From contig QILJ01000200.1 of assembly GCA_003233295.1 (NCBI GenBank), forward strand, positions 1-8,547: 8,547 nucleotides of DNA, read 5' to 3'. Below are positions 1 through 7,041 of this stretch, one piece after another (position 1 is the first letter of the stretch; each line of letters starts with the position of its first letter). The notes under the pieces are model-generated. The model saw nothing but the letters and a program-made list of their open reading frames with translations, was not told the DNA's origin and did not search any database. Origin of the DNA: Ignavibacteria bacterium (GTDB lineage Bacteria; Bacteroidota; Ignavibacteria; Ignavibacteriales; Melioribacteraceae). The position numbers and the translations under genes were made by a program.

Positions 1-5
1 AAATA

Positions 6-2102
6 TTATTCAACTATAAGAAAATCAACTTCTCTTCTTTCTTCATCAACTCTGATTAATTTTACTGTTATTTTATCTCCTAATCTGTAAACTTTCTTTG
101 TTCGTCTTCCTATAAGCGAATAATTCTTATCATCAAATTCATAATAGTCGTCATCAATATCACTAAGTCTTATAAGACCTTCAGCGAGATTCTCGCTGAC
201 TTCAACAAAAAGACCAAAATTAGTTACACCGGAAATTATACCTTCAAAATCCTCGCCTAATTTATCTTTTAGGAATTCAATCTGCTTTAATTTAACTGAC
301 AATCTCTCGGCATTAACTGCATTCTTTTCCTGTAAAGAACAATGCTCACAAATTTCCTGTAACTCATCCGAAGAATATAAAGGATTATTATTATTTTCAA
401 GGCAATAATATGACTGCACATGAACGATAAGATCAGGGAATCTTCGTATTGGAGAAGTAAAATGCGTATAGTATTTAAAACCTAAACCGTAGTGTCCAAT
501 ATTCGTATTGGAGTAAATAGCTTTTGCCATTGTTCTAATAGCAATTTCATTTACTACAGCTTCTTCAGCGGTTCCTTTTACTTGCTCCAATAACATCTGA
601 AATTCTTTCGATAAATTTTTACTCCTTAAATTAAAATTATATCCTAGCGATTTTACAAATGTTGCAAACTCAAAAAGCTTGGTTTCATCGGGTTTGTCAT
701 GCACACGAAAAACAAAGGGAGGAGGCGAATTCAAATCTCCCTTACTAAAATGTCCCGCAACTGTTCTGTTTGCAAGCAGCATCAGTTCCTCAATTAGTTG
801 ATTACTTTCTTTGGAAACTTTAATTTCAACTGCAATAGGTTTCCCGTTATCGTCCAATTGAAATTTAACTTCAGGTCTGGAAAAATTTATACTTCCTTTT
901 TTATGTCTATTTTCTCTTAATTTCCTGGCAATTTTATTGAGTTCGTTTAACTCTTTGTAAAAATCACCCGAACCGTTATTTACAATTTCCTGAACTTCCT
1001 CGTACGTAAACCTTCTTTTACTATTTATAATTGATTTATTTATTGAATAATTTTTAACAACTGCATTTTGATCAAGTTCCAGGATTACCGAAAAAGTTAG
1101 CCGGTCTTCATTTGGGACTAATGAGCAAATCTCGTTTGAAAGTTTTTCCGGTAACATCGGTATAACTTTTCCAACAAGATAAACGGAATTTCCACGCTTA
1201 AAAGCCTCATTATAAATGTGAGTTCCTTTTCTAACATAATGACTTACATCGGCTATATGTATACCGACCAATTTATTTCCGTTTTTCAAAGTTTTTATTG
1301 ATACTGCATCGTCAAAATCTTTAGCATCCTCCGGATCAATAGTGAAAATATTCTCATCTCTAAGATCAAGTCGTTTGGATATTTCGTTATCATCAATAGT
1401 ACCGGTTAGTTTGTTTAATTCTTTTTCAACTGATTCTGGGAATTGTGTTGAAATATCAAACTCGTGAGCAATAATTCCAGCATCAGTGTTGTAAGAGCCA
1501 GCTTTCCCGAGTATCTCTGATATTTTTCCTTCAGGAACTGAAGAGTTTTTTCTCCATGCAATATCACACACTATAACCAAATCGCCATTATCGGCACCAT
1601 TTAAATATTCTTTTGGTATAAAAAATTTTGTATGGATTGATTTTTTCTTTGGTTCTACAAAATAATTATCTTTTCTCTTGATTACATTGCCAACCACTTT
1701 GTCAAAACCGCGTCTAATGATTTCAACGATTTTTCCCTCAACATTTTTCCCTCTTCTATCCTGCAGAAGTTTAACTTTTACAAGATCGCTGTGAAAAGCA
1801 TTTTCAAAATATTTTTCCGGAATAAAAACATCGCGCATGTTTGAATTTTTCAGGATCACAAAACCATAAGTGCCTTCTTTTGCAATTTGAAATACTCCGA
1901 CTAATTCTCTGTTGGATGACTTAACTTGCACAAAACGTTTTCCCTTCTTTTCGAGGAAGCCGTCCTGCATTAAATTATAAAGAGATTCTTTTAATGCGGC
2001 ATATTTTTTCGCCGTATTTGCGTTAAGTATCCTAGCTAATTCTTTTGTTTTAATTTTTAAGCCGGGACGCTTATTAAAGTAATTTTTTATTTCTTTTTCC
2101 AT
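6..2102 (-). CDS. rnr: Ribonuclease R (RNase II/RNB family 3'-5' exoribonuclease)
   Basis: RNase R is a cytoplasmic hydrolytic exonuclease that degrades RNA from the 3' end, including structured RNA, and serves in rRNA and mRNA turnover. The 698-residue protein has the full domain order: an N-terminal winged-helix-like segment (about 1-60), two OB/cold-shock domains (about 65-200, with GTYGFVILKN and DVFIPEKYF), the RNB catalytic domain (about 245-575) and an S1 domain (about 617-697, EDFEGIISGVTNFGLFVEV). The metal-binding cluster is IDPEDAKDFDD, giving Asp256, Asp262, Asp264 and Asp265. The family signature runs from HYGLGFKYY to HFTSPIRRFPDLIVH (537-561). It is shorter than the E. coli enzyme and lacks the lysine-rich C-terminal tail. 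The ATG at 2102 shares bases with the tamB stop (TAATG) and has no Shine-Dalgarno, so translation likely depends on ribosomes finishing tamB. The stop at 6-8 lies just inside the window. Confidence 0.96.
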   Translation of the reverse strand: MEKEIKNYFNKRPGLKIKTKELARILNANTAKKYAALKESLYNLMQDGFLEKKGKRFVQVKSSNRELVGVFQIAKEGTYGFVILKNSNMRDVFIPEKYFENAFHSDLVKVKLLQDRRGKNVEGKIVEIIRRGFDKVVGNVIKRKDNYFVEPKKKSIHTKFFIPKEYLNGADNGDLVIVCDIAWRKNSSVPEGKISEILGKAGSYNTDAGIIAHEFDISTQFPESVEKELNKLTGTIDDNEISKRLDLRDENIFTIDPEDAKDFDDAVSIKTLKNGNKLVGIHIADVSHYVRKGTHIYNEAFKRGNSVYLVGKVIPMLPEKLSNEICSLVPNEDRLTFSVILELDQNAVVKNYSINKSIINSKRRFTYEEVQEIVNNGSGDFYKELNELNKIARKLRENRHKKGSINFSRPEVKFQLDDNGKPIAVEIKVSKESNQLIEELMLLANRTVAGHFSKGDLNSPPPFVFRVHDKPDETKLFEFATFVKSLGYNFNLRSKNLSKEFQMLLEQVKGTAEEAVVNEIAIRTMAKAIYSNTNIGHYGLGFKYYTHFTSPIRRFPDLIVHVQSYYCLENNNNPLYSSDELQEICEHCSLQEKNAVNAERLSVKLKQIEFLKDKLGEDFEGIISGVTNFGLFVEVSENLAEGLIRLSDIDDDYYEFDDKNYSLIGRRTKKVYRLGDKITVKLIRVDEERREVDFLIVE

Positions 2103-2104
2103 TA
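2100..2104 (-). promoter_or_regulatory. TAATG stop-start overlap coupling tamB to rnr
   Basis: On the coding strand the bases TAATG contain the tamB stop TAA and the rnr start ATG, sharing the second A. The preceding 20 bases have no purine-rich Shine-Dalgarno, so rnr is probably translated by termination-reinitiation. Confidence 0.6.
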
Positions 2105-2719
2105 GAATGAAAACCTATATTTTACACCAACTTCACTTATTTTATCATTATTCCCTGACGATGAGGAGATAACGGGATCTTTTCTTTCAGCTCTGAATAT
2201 TAGTTTTGGACTGAAAAGATATTCTATTCTTGCATTTGCTTGACTAAGATCGGAGAAAACTTCTTGCGTTCCGCCAACGGTATATCTAACTTTCTGCACT
2301 CTTCCCGATATATTGAACCTGGTTTGATTACCGCTTTGATTGAGATTTACATTATTGATCACATCACCAAAATTAGCATTAAGCATTGTTGTTAAAGTTG
2401 AACCGAGTACAGACATAGCAGCATTGTTGGCTAGATCAGCATTGTTTATATCGGAGCTGAATGTACCAAAGAGAATGAAGTACATTGCATCCAAGTTGTT
2501 ATACTGATTACTTGCCACATCATAATCTATATTTTTTTGCCCCATATAAATTTTCATATCTATTGGATTTTCTCCACTTGCTATGTTCTCTCTTAACGTG
2601 CTTACTTTATCATTGACCTTTATTTTAACTGCTGTTTTAATTGGCTCGGCTTCTCTATCTCGGTTGTTAACGTAATCGGCAAGATATGTTGCTGTAATGT
2701 TTAATATTGGGTCTGTCAT
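2102..2719 (-). CDS. tamB: TamB-like protein, C-terminal domain part (205 codons)
   Basis: This holds the conserved C-terminal TamB domain (DUF490). After the repair DLTDPILNITATYLADYV it runs through AVKIKVNDKV, IDMKIYMGQKNIDYDVASNQ, a helical-looking Ala/Asn-rich stretch (NNADLANNAAMSVLGSTLTTMLN) and late strands (ARIEYLFSPKLIFRAERKD). It ends EVGVKYRFSF with a terminal Phe. The alternating pattern plus final aromatic resembles an outer-membrane barrel end signal, which fits the domain's contact with an outer-membrane barrel partner. The first ATG, at 2719, exists only because of the 7-bp duplication; without it the region has no start and is simply the continuation of the upstream gene. 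As it stands, ribosomes stopping at 2667 in the other frame would pass this ATG, so reinitiation could yield a free C-terminal fragment without membrane anchor. The stop overlaps the rnr start as TAATG. Confidence 0.8.
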   Translation of the reverse strand: MTDPILNITATYLADYVNNRDREAEPIKTAVKIKVNDKVSTLRENIASGENPIDMKIYMGQKNIDYDVASNQYNNLDAMYFILFGTFSSDINNADLANNAAMSVLGSTLTTMLNANFGDVINNVNLNQSGNQTRFNISGRVQKVRYTVGGTQEVFSDLSQANARIEYLFSPKLIFRAERKDPVISSSSGNNDKISEVGVKYRFSF

Positions 2720-2725
2720 CTGTCA
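2712..2725. repeat. 7-bp perfect tandem duplication causing a frameshift in tamB
   Basis: The plus strand reads TCTGTCATCTGTCA, two exact copies of TCTGTCA; on the coding strand this is TGACAGATGACAGA. Removing one unit gives GAT CTG ACA GAC CCA ATA, which encodes DLTDPI and joins GNIKFTSDLT smoothly to DPILNITATYLADY. Seven is not a multiple of three, so the duplication explains the second frame change exactly. It also creates the only ATG (2719) in front of the C-terminal fragment. Confidence 0.9.
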
Positions 2726-3564
2726 GATCAGAAGTGAATTTAATATTTCCCTCAGCTCTAAAAGTTTTGTAAAAAGTGAACATTGAACTAGGTAAGATAT
2801 CAAATTGACCTTGAGCTAAAAGTTTATCACCCTGGTTACCTATTCTTATACTGCCGGATATATCAGCAATTAGTTTTTGGTTAAGGGCTTTAGAAAGGAC
2901 AACAGTTATTTTTGAGATATTTTCAGATTTAATTAAAAGATCAAGATCAAAATTCTTTGGAAGAGTTGAGCTTTTTGATTCGTTCCTATATTTCAAAGAT
3001 AAAGCAGTAAGAAGCTTTTCGTATTTTTCCCTCTGTTTGTTGAAGGTTGAAGAATCAACAACAAATACATATTTGAAATCAGAACCGGTAACAGCATAGC
3101 TTGATTCAGTAGGAACAAAATTCAGATTTGCCTCTTTAATTTCTACTGTACCGCTAAGTTTCGAACGATGGTTTTGGTATTTATAATTCAGAGAATTATC
3201 ACTGCCAATAAAAAGGTCACCGTATAAATTTCTCATTGTTTCTTTAGTACGCTGCCCTAACAAAGCAATATCGCCATTCATCTTCAGATCAATTTCTCCA
3301 ATGCCGAGTCCGTCGGTGGTAATTACTCCCGATACTTTCATCGTTCCGTTGAACTTTCCGTTATCCAAATTTCTTAAAGTAAACTCACGTATATCAATAT
3401 TCTGCTTATTAAAATCAAGATCCAGATCTAATCCATAGTTCATATTTGTTACTTCTGCTGTAAATGATGATTGTATAAGCTTCATATAACCATCATAACT
3501 CAAGTTAGCCAGAGAACCGGAAATATTGATCTCGGAATTTAATATTCCTTTCTGATTTGTAATA

Positions 3565-3584
3565 GTTGGAAATATATTTCCAAC
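3565..3584. repeat. 20-bp perfect palindrome inside the tamB middle segment
   Basis: The sequence GTTGGAAATATATTTCCAAC is identical to its own reverse complement, with no central spacer; the flanking bases do not extend it. It lies in coding sequence (SVGNIFPT in the repaired frame). It may be chance in AT-rich coding DNA, or a binding site for a dimeric protein; no function can be assigned. Confidence 0.6.
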
Positions 3585-3844
3585 AGAAGCTATGTTAAAA
3601 TCTTTTGTGATAAATTTTAACTGAATATGCTTTGTTGAATCCAGTGGATTGTTGACCGGATCAGTTCCGATGTAAATTGGAATTCCGCCTTCTAATGACA
3701 GCAGAGGCTTAGACGTATTTTTTGTTGTGTCCGTATAATAAGCATTTGTGTTAAGTATTCTGTCCTCGTAATTAAAATCAATATATAATGAACCGAGATT
3801 TTTATCATCAATAATAATATCTTCACCGGCTAAATCAACAGAAA

Positions 3845-6565
3845 TTATCGGTTTTGCGGCGGTTCCCGTAATATTGGCAAGTAAATTAATAGTTGCTTCA
3901 TCATTATCATCTTTGAAATTATTTGAATTTGAATATCTTGGGTTAGATCCTTAGTGATGTAACCGTCAATTTTAAACTTGGAATCATTGTTATACAATAA
4001 AAAATGTTCAATAGTAAATTGCTGAGGTGAATTAATTAATACAAGCGGTTCATGATTTTCTATTTTAAAATCATTATAAAGAATTGCAAAGTTATCCATT
4101 GTTATCGTTTCTAAAGAATCGGAAATTAGTATATTCCCGTTCAGCTTAGCAGTAACTGTTTCATCAATATCACCTGCTATATTGTAGTAAATTCTACTTT
4201 GGTTAAATACAATATCGGTGGAAAGATTGTCAATGTTTACTCCTGATACAATTCTTTTAGAATCAAATGAAAACGCACCGAATATATTATTGAACGAATA
4301 ACTTTTATTATCGGCGCCAATGTTCATGTTGCCCACAACATCGGAAATATAGAAAACGTTCTTTCCCTTGAAAAGGAAGAGGTAATCAAGGTCAACATTA
4401 ATACTCATCGAAAAGTTTGATGAATCGTTTTCAATATAACCGTCGCCCAGCCCGGATATGGAAATCTCATCTTGTCCTATTAACGCCGCAATAATTCTAA
4501 GATCTTTAAATTCAAAGTTATAATCAAGATATAGTTCATTTTCTACTATGTACTCATTATTTTTCAGTTCATTGAGTTTTATAACATCGGTTGAATCAAA
4601 AGCTAGGGGATTCAACTCGGTAAGCTTATTGCTGATTGAATAGTATATTTTATTTACCTGATGATTAAATAATTTATAAGCATCATCAAGGTTATATTCA
4701 CCGCTCAAATTGAAATCAAGCAGATCAGATTTTAGTGTAATATCCCGCTGATTTTTATCCAGTTGGACATCCAATCTAAACTTTACACTATCAAATTGAT
4801 TTTGACCTATTTGTGAATCGATAAAATTGAGAATGAAACTGCCCTCAGTTTTATTTATATCTAACGAGTGTCCGTTAGCGGCAAATTCGAAATTCAAAGA
4901 AGAAGAAAAAGCTGGATCATCGGTAATATCGGCAAGGTCTAAATTTTTAAAGTTACCTTGAAGATTATAGATCGGATTATCGTTTTCGGCAAGATCAAGC
5001 AGCCCGGATACATAAATACCAATACTGTCAATATCTGAACTTACTTCAAGATCAATTAATTTATCGGTTGTCTGGAGCTTTGCATCCAGACTATCGAAGT
5101 AATATTTATTTAAAAATGAATTATAAACGTACAAGTCCATTCTTGATGTTGATTCCGAAGGGTTGAATCCTTTTCCTTTAAATTCACCTCTGGAATTGAT
5201 ATTACTGTTTATTCCTATTGTAGAATTCAAATCGATATTATTAGTTGTAAAACGATAATCATACTCAATCAAATCGGGATACATATTCATAAAAGCGCTA
5301 AAAGTGATCACTCCATCATCAATCTTTCCATCACCAGATGCATTAAATTTAAGAGGTTCTCCTTCATAATTAACGTTTAGATCTTCGACAAATAAATCCG
5401 GGTAAGATGGAAGATCCAATCCTGCTAATAACTTATCTACCTCATCATATTCAACATTTGAATTTGAAAAATTTGCTATAATGTATAACTTCTCAGGTGT
5501 ATGAAGATTCAGAAGGGAACCCTCTAAAGTTAAGTCGGTCTTGTTAATTGCTAATTTAATTTTTTGTTTAAAATTCCCAAACGTACCGTTAGCATCCATC
5601 GAAAGTTTGATTCGTCCTTTTATGAAGTCAAGCGGTTCTAGGAAAGAACTTAAATCGGAACCAGCAATTGGATCAGCTCTAAGAGTTAAGGTCAGCGGAT
5701 AGTCTTTAAATTCTACTAAATCAACATTACCAAATAGATTCATACTGTCCAGTCTTGCCGAAAGATTCAAAGAAGAACTATCCGTAATTATACTAAGATC
5801 TTTTACTTCCGCAAATTTTTGAGAGATTTGAAAATTACCGCTTAAGTTTTTCAAGTTAAATCTATTCAGATTTGGTGAGAAAAAGAGACTGTCGATGGTC
5901 AGATCAAATTCTCTGGTATTTATATTTGCAAAAATGCTTGCTTGTAAATTAAAATTACTTATGGATAAATCGTCAAAGTTTAGTGTGTTATATTTCCTAT
6001 TGGAATTTCTAAACGGATATTTTTTCATTATTATATTAACATTATCAAGTGTAAGATTATCCACTTTAATATTGAAGGGGAATTTACCTTTCTGTTTGGT
6101 ATTTTCCTTAAGAGTATCAATTTCAGCTGTAACTAAAGTTGAATCAGGCGTCAAAATATTGGAAACATTCCATTTGCCTGGTTTCTCTTCTTTCAAATTC
6201 ACATTCACGTTATGAAGTTTAAATTTTGTGATGTCCAATTCTCTGATAAGCAAAGGGAAAGGATTAATCCCGACATCAATTTTCTTTGCTGCAAATAATG
6301 TATCGTTTCCCTTTACAAGAGAAACGTCATTGAGTGTAAGGCTGGTTAATATTGTTCCGTCAATTGATCCAAGATGGAAATCAGCGAGGAATGTTTCATC
6401 CGCAATTTTTAATATTTTATCTCTAATAATATTCCGAAATGTAGATGTTTGAGAGAAACCAAAAAATAATATTATTAATAGAAACACACCCAGAAAAAAA
6501 TATATAAAAGCATCACTTATTTTTCGGGGAAGAGTTTTTTTAACATTATTTTTTTTAAAGATCAT
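3845..6565 (-). CDS. tamB: TamB-like protein, N-terminal part (906 codons before premature stop)
   Basis: This is the intact N-terminal two thirds of the TamB-like gene. Residues 1-17 are basic (MIFKKNNVKKTLPRK), followed by one hydrophobic helix at about 18-37 (rich in F, L, I), giving an uncleaved signal anchor with the rest in the periplasm. After it come the typical AsmA/TamB opening blocks: GSIDGTILTSLTLNDVSL (about 67-84) and a KxGKWNVSNIL stretch near 135. The remainder is repetitive beta-strand sequence with alternating hydrophobic residues and many Asp, Asn and Ser, as expected for a beta-taco groove. The last 20 or so residues before the stop at 3845 (after QDIQIQI) look out of frame, because the following sense codons in the next frame continue the TamB pattern. 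The ATG at 6565 overlaps the hldC stop and has no Shine-Dalgarno. As written, the product would lack the whole C-terminal TamB domain. Confidence 0.85.
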   Translation of the reverse strand: MIFKKNNVKKTLPRKISDAFIYFFLGVFLLIILFFGFSQTSTFRNIIRDKILKIADETFLADFHLGSIDGTILTSLTLNDVSLVKGNDTLFAAKKIDVGINPFPLLIRELDITKFKLHNVNVNLKEEKPGKWNVSNILTPDSTLVTAEIDTLKENTKQKGKFPFNIKVDNLTLDNVNIIMKKYPFRNSNRKYNTLNFDDLSISNFNLQASIFANINTREFDLTIDSLFFSPNLNRFNLKNLSGNFQISQKFAEVKDLSIITDSSSLNLSARLDSMNLFGNVDLVEFKDYPLTLTLRADPIAGSDLSSFLEPLDFIKGRIKLSMDANGTFGNFKQKIKLAINKTDLTLEGSLLNLHTPEKLYIIANFSNSNVEYDEVDKLLAGLDLPSYPDLFVEDLNVNYEGEPLKFNASGDGKIDDGVITFSAFMNMYPDLIEYDYRFTTNNIDLNSTIGINSNINSRGEFKGKGFNPSESTSRMDLYVYNSFLNKYYFDSLDAKLQTTDKLIDLEVSSDIDSIGIYVSGLLDLAENDNPIYNLQGNFKNLDLADITDDPAFSSSLNFEFAANGHSLDINKTEGSFILNFIDSQIGQNQFDSVKFRLDVQLDKNQRDITLKSDLLDFNLSGEYNLDDAYKLFNHQVNKIYYSISNKLTELNPLAFDSTDVIKLNELKNNEYIVENELYLDYNFEFKDLRIIAALIGQDEISISGLGDGYIENDSSNFSMSINVDLDYLFLFKGKNVFYISDVVGNMNIGADNKSYSFNNIFGAFSFDSKRIVSGVNIDNLSTDIVFNQSRIYYNIAGDIDETVTAKLNGNILISDSLETITMDNFAILYNDFKIENHEPLVLINSPQQFTIEHFLLYNNDSKFKIDGYITKDLTQDIQIQIISKMIMMKQLLIYLPILREPPQNR
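6549..6556 (-). repeat. A8 homopolymer at codons 4-6 of tamB
   Basis: The coding strand has eight consecutive A residues spanning codons for Lys4, Lys5 and Asn6 of the TamB-like protein, and a further run of seven A (6535-6541) at codons 9-11. Both sit in the basic stretch before the membrane anchor. Such runs are common in AT-rich genomes but are also slippage-prone, so a length change here would shift the frame within the first dozen codons. In this consensus the frame is intact. Confidence 0.5.
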
Positions 6566-7041
6566 TTATACATTTCGTAAATTTTATCAACTATTTTGGA
6601 AGTTGACTGATCTGTTACAAATTTTATTGATTCGACTTTACCGCCATGTTCTTCAACTATATCTTTACCAACTATTTTATCAATAGACCAGTCTGAACCT
6701 TTAACTAGCATATCAGGTATAAGTTCCCGAATCAGCTGCTCAGGTGTATCTTCTTCAAAAAGTGTAACATAGTCAACAGATTTTAAATTGTACAGCAGGA
6801 AAGCTCTTTCCCGTTCGTTAATTATAGGTCGTCTTTCCCCTTTGATCCTTTTAACTGAAGTATCTGAGTTTAAACCGACAATTAATATGTCTCCTTTTTC
6901 TTTTGCTTTCGCAAGATAATCAACATGTCCGGCATGCAGAATATCGAAACAGCCATTAGTGAACACAACTGATTTATCCAGAACTTTTAATGCTTTTCGT
7001 ATACTAATTATTTTATCTCTTGAAATTAAAACGTCTTTCAT
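6562..7041 (-). CDS. hldC: D-glycero-beta-D-manno-heptose 1-phosphate adenylyltransferase (HldC/RfaE2)
   Basis: This cytoplasmic nucleotidyltransferase joins AMP from ATP to D-glycero-beta-D-manno-heptose 1-phosphate, releasing pyrophosphate and forming ADP-heptose. The 159-residue protein has the cytidylyltransferase-like fold signature: VFTNGCFDILHAGHVDYL at residues 26-43, with the nucleotide-binding HxGH motif HAGH at 36-39. It also has the RfaE2 blocks GERRPIINERERA (68-80) and VKGSDWSIDKIVG (113-125), and the C-terminal STSKI segment (146-150), the counterpart of the ISSTxxI-type ATP-contact motif. Length and motifs match a free-standing RfaE2 rather than a fusion. The start overlaps the hldA stop (ATGA) and is preceded by a good GGAG. 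Its own stop overlaps the start of tamB (ATGA). A phosphatase (GmhB), isomerase (GmhA) and epimerase (HldD) are needed for the rest of the pathway and are not in the window. Confidence 0.95.
   Translation of the reverse strand: MKDVLISRDKIISIRKALKVLDKSVVFTNGCFDILHAGHVDYLAKAKEKGDILIVGLNSDTSVKRIKGERRPIINERERAFLLYNLKSVDYVTLFEEDTPEQLIRELIPDMLVKGSDWSIDKIVGKDIVEEHGGKVESIKFVTDQSTSKIVDKIYEMYK

Larger units (their letters stand above)
2667..3950 (-). pseudogene. tamB: TamB-like protein, displaced middle segment
   Basis: This frame is open from just after a TAA at 3951-3953 to a stop at 2667 and has no ATG, GTG or TTG until a TTG at 3503, so 3504-3844 looks unannotated if one searches only for complete genes. 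Translating it gives continuous TamB-like sequence: an entry such as NNFKDDNDEATINLLANITG, then stretches like VDLAGEDIIIDDKNLGSLYI and ILNSEINISGSLANLSYDG. The usual TamB pattern of G-x-hydrophobic strands (GTMKVSGVITTDGLGIGEID, GTVEIKEANLNFVP) continues to GNIKFTSDLTD. At that point the 7-bp duplication throws the frame out, adding a short nonsense tail before the stop. Independent translation from the TTG at 3503 is unlikely: it lies within a conserved-looking strand (SLANLSYDGYMK) and has no convincing ribosome site. I therefore read this as a displaced piece, not a gene. Confidence 0.75.
2102..6565 (-). pseudogene. tamB: TamB/AsmA-like translocation and assembly module, whole gene, broken by two frameshifts
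   Basis: Read across two frame changes, this is one gene. With one base restored near 3910-3950 and one 7-bp unit removed at 2712-2725, it would encode about 1485 residues, a usual size for TamB-like proteins of this group. TamB is anchored in the inner membrane by one N-terminal helix, spans the periplasm as a long groove of beta-strands, and acts in outer-membrane protein assembly and phospholipid transport. Evidence for one gene: the N-terminal part ends abruptly at 3845 inside TamB-like sequence; the next frame continues the same low-complexity, Asp/Asn/Ser-rich beta pattern with no start codon of its own until a TTG at 3503; and the third part carries the conserved C-terminal TamB (DUF490) region. 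First and third parts share a frame and the middle is shifted. It begins by ATGA overlap with hldC and ends by TAATG overlap with rnr. Whether the breaks are real or assembly errors cannot be told from the consensus. Confidence 0.85.

Noticed and set aside
2667..3503. A separate gene starting at the TTG at 3503
   Set aside because: The TTG is an internal leucine codon in a continuous TamB-like strand (SLANLSYDG), and the same frame remains open and TamB-like for over 400 bp upstream.
3900..3950. Programmed -1 ribosomal frameshifting in tamB
   Set aside because: No in-phase slippery heptamer is visible, and TamB-like proteins are not known to use recoding; a lost base is simpler.
4326..4341. 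Six-base inverted repeat ATGTTG / CAACAT with a four-base loop
   Set aside because: Too short to be unusual in AT-rich coding DNA; no context supports a function.
5895..6452. Two plus-strand open frames (5895-6215 and 6228-6452) opposite the start of tamB
   Set aside because: They lie fully antisense to a well-supported coding region, have no recognisable domain, and their hydrophobic composition is what the complement of Asn/Asp/Lys-rich codons gives.
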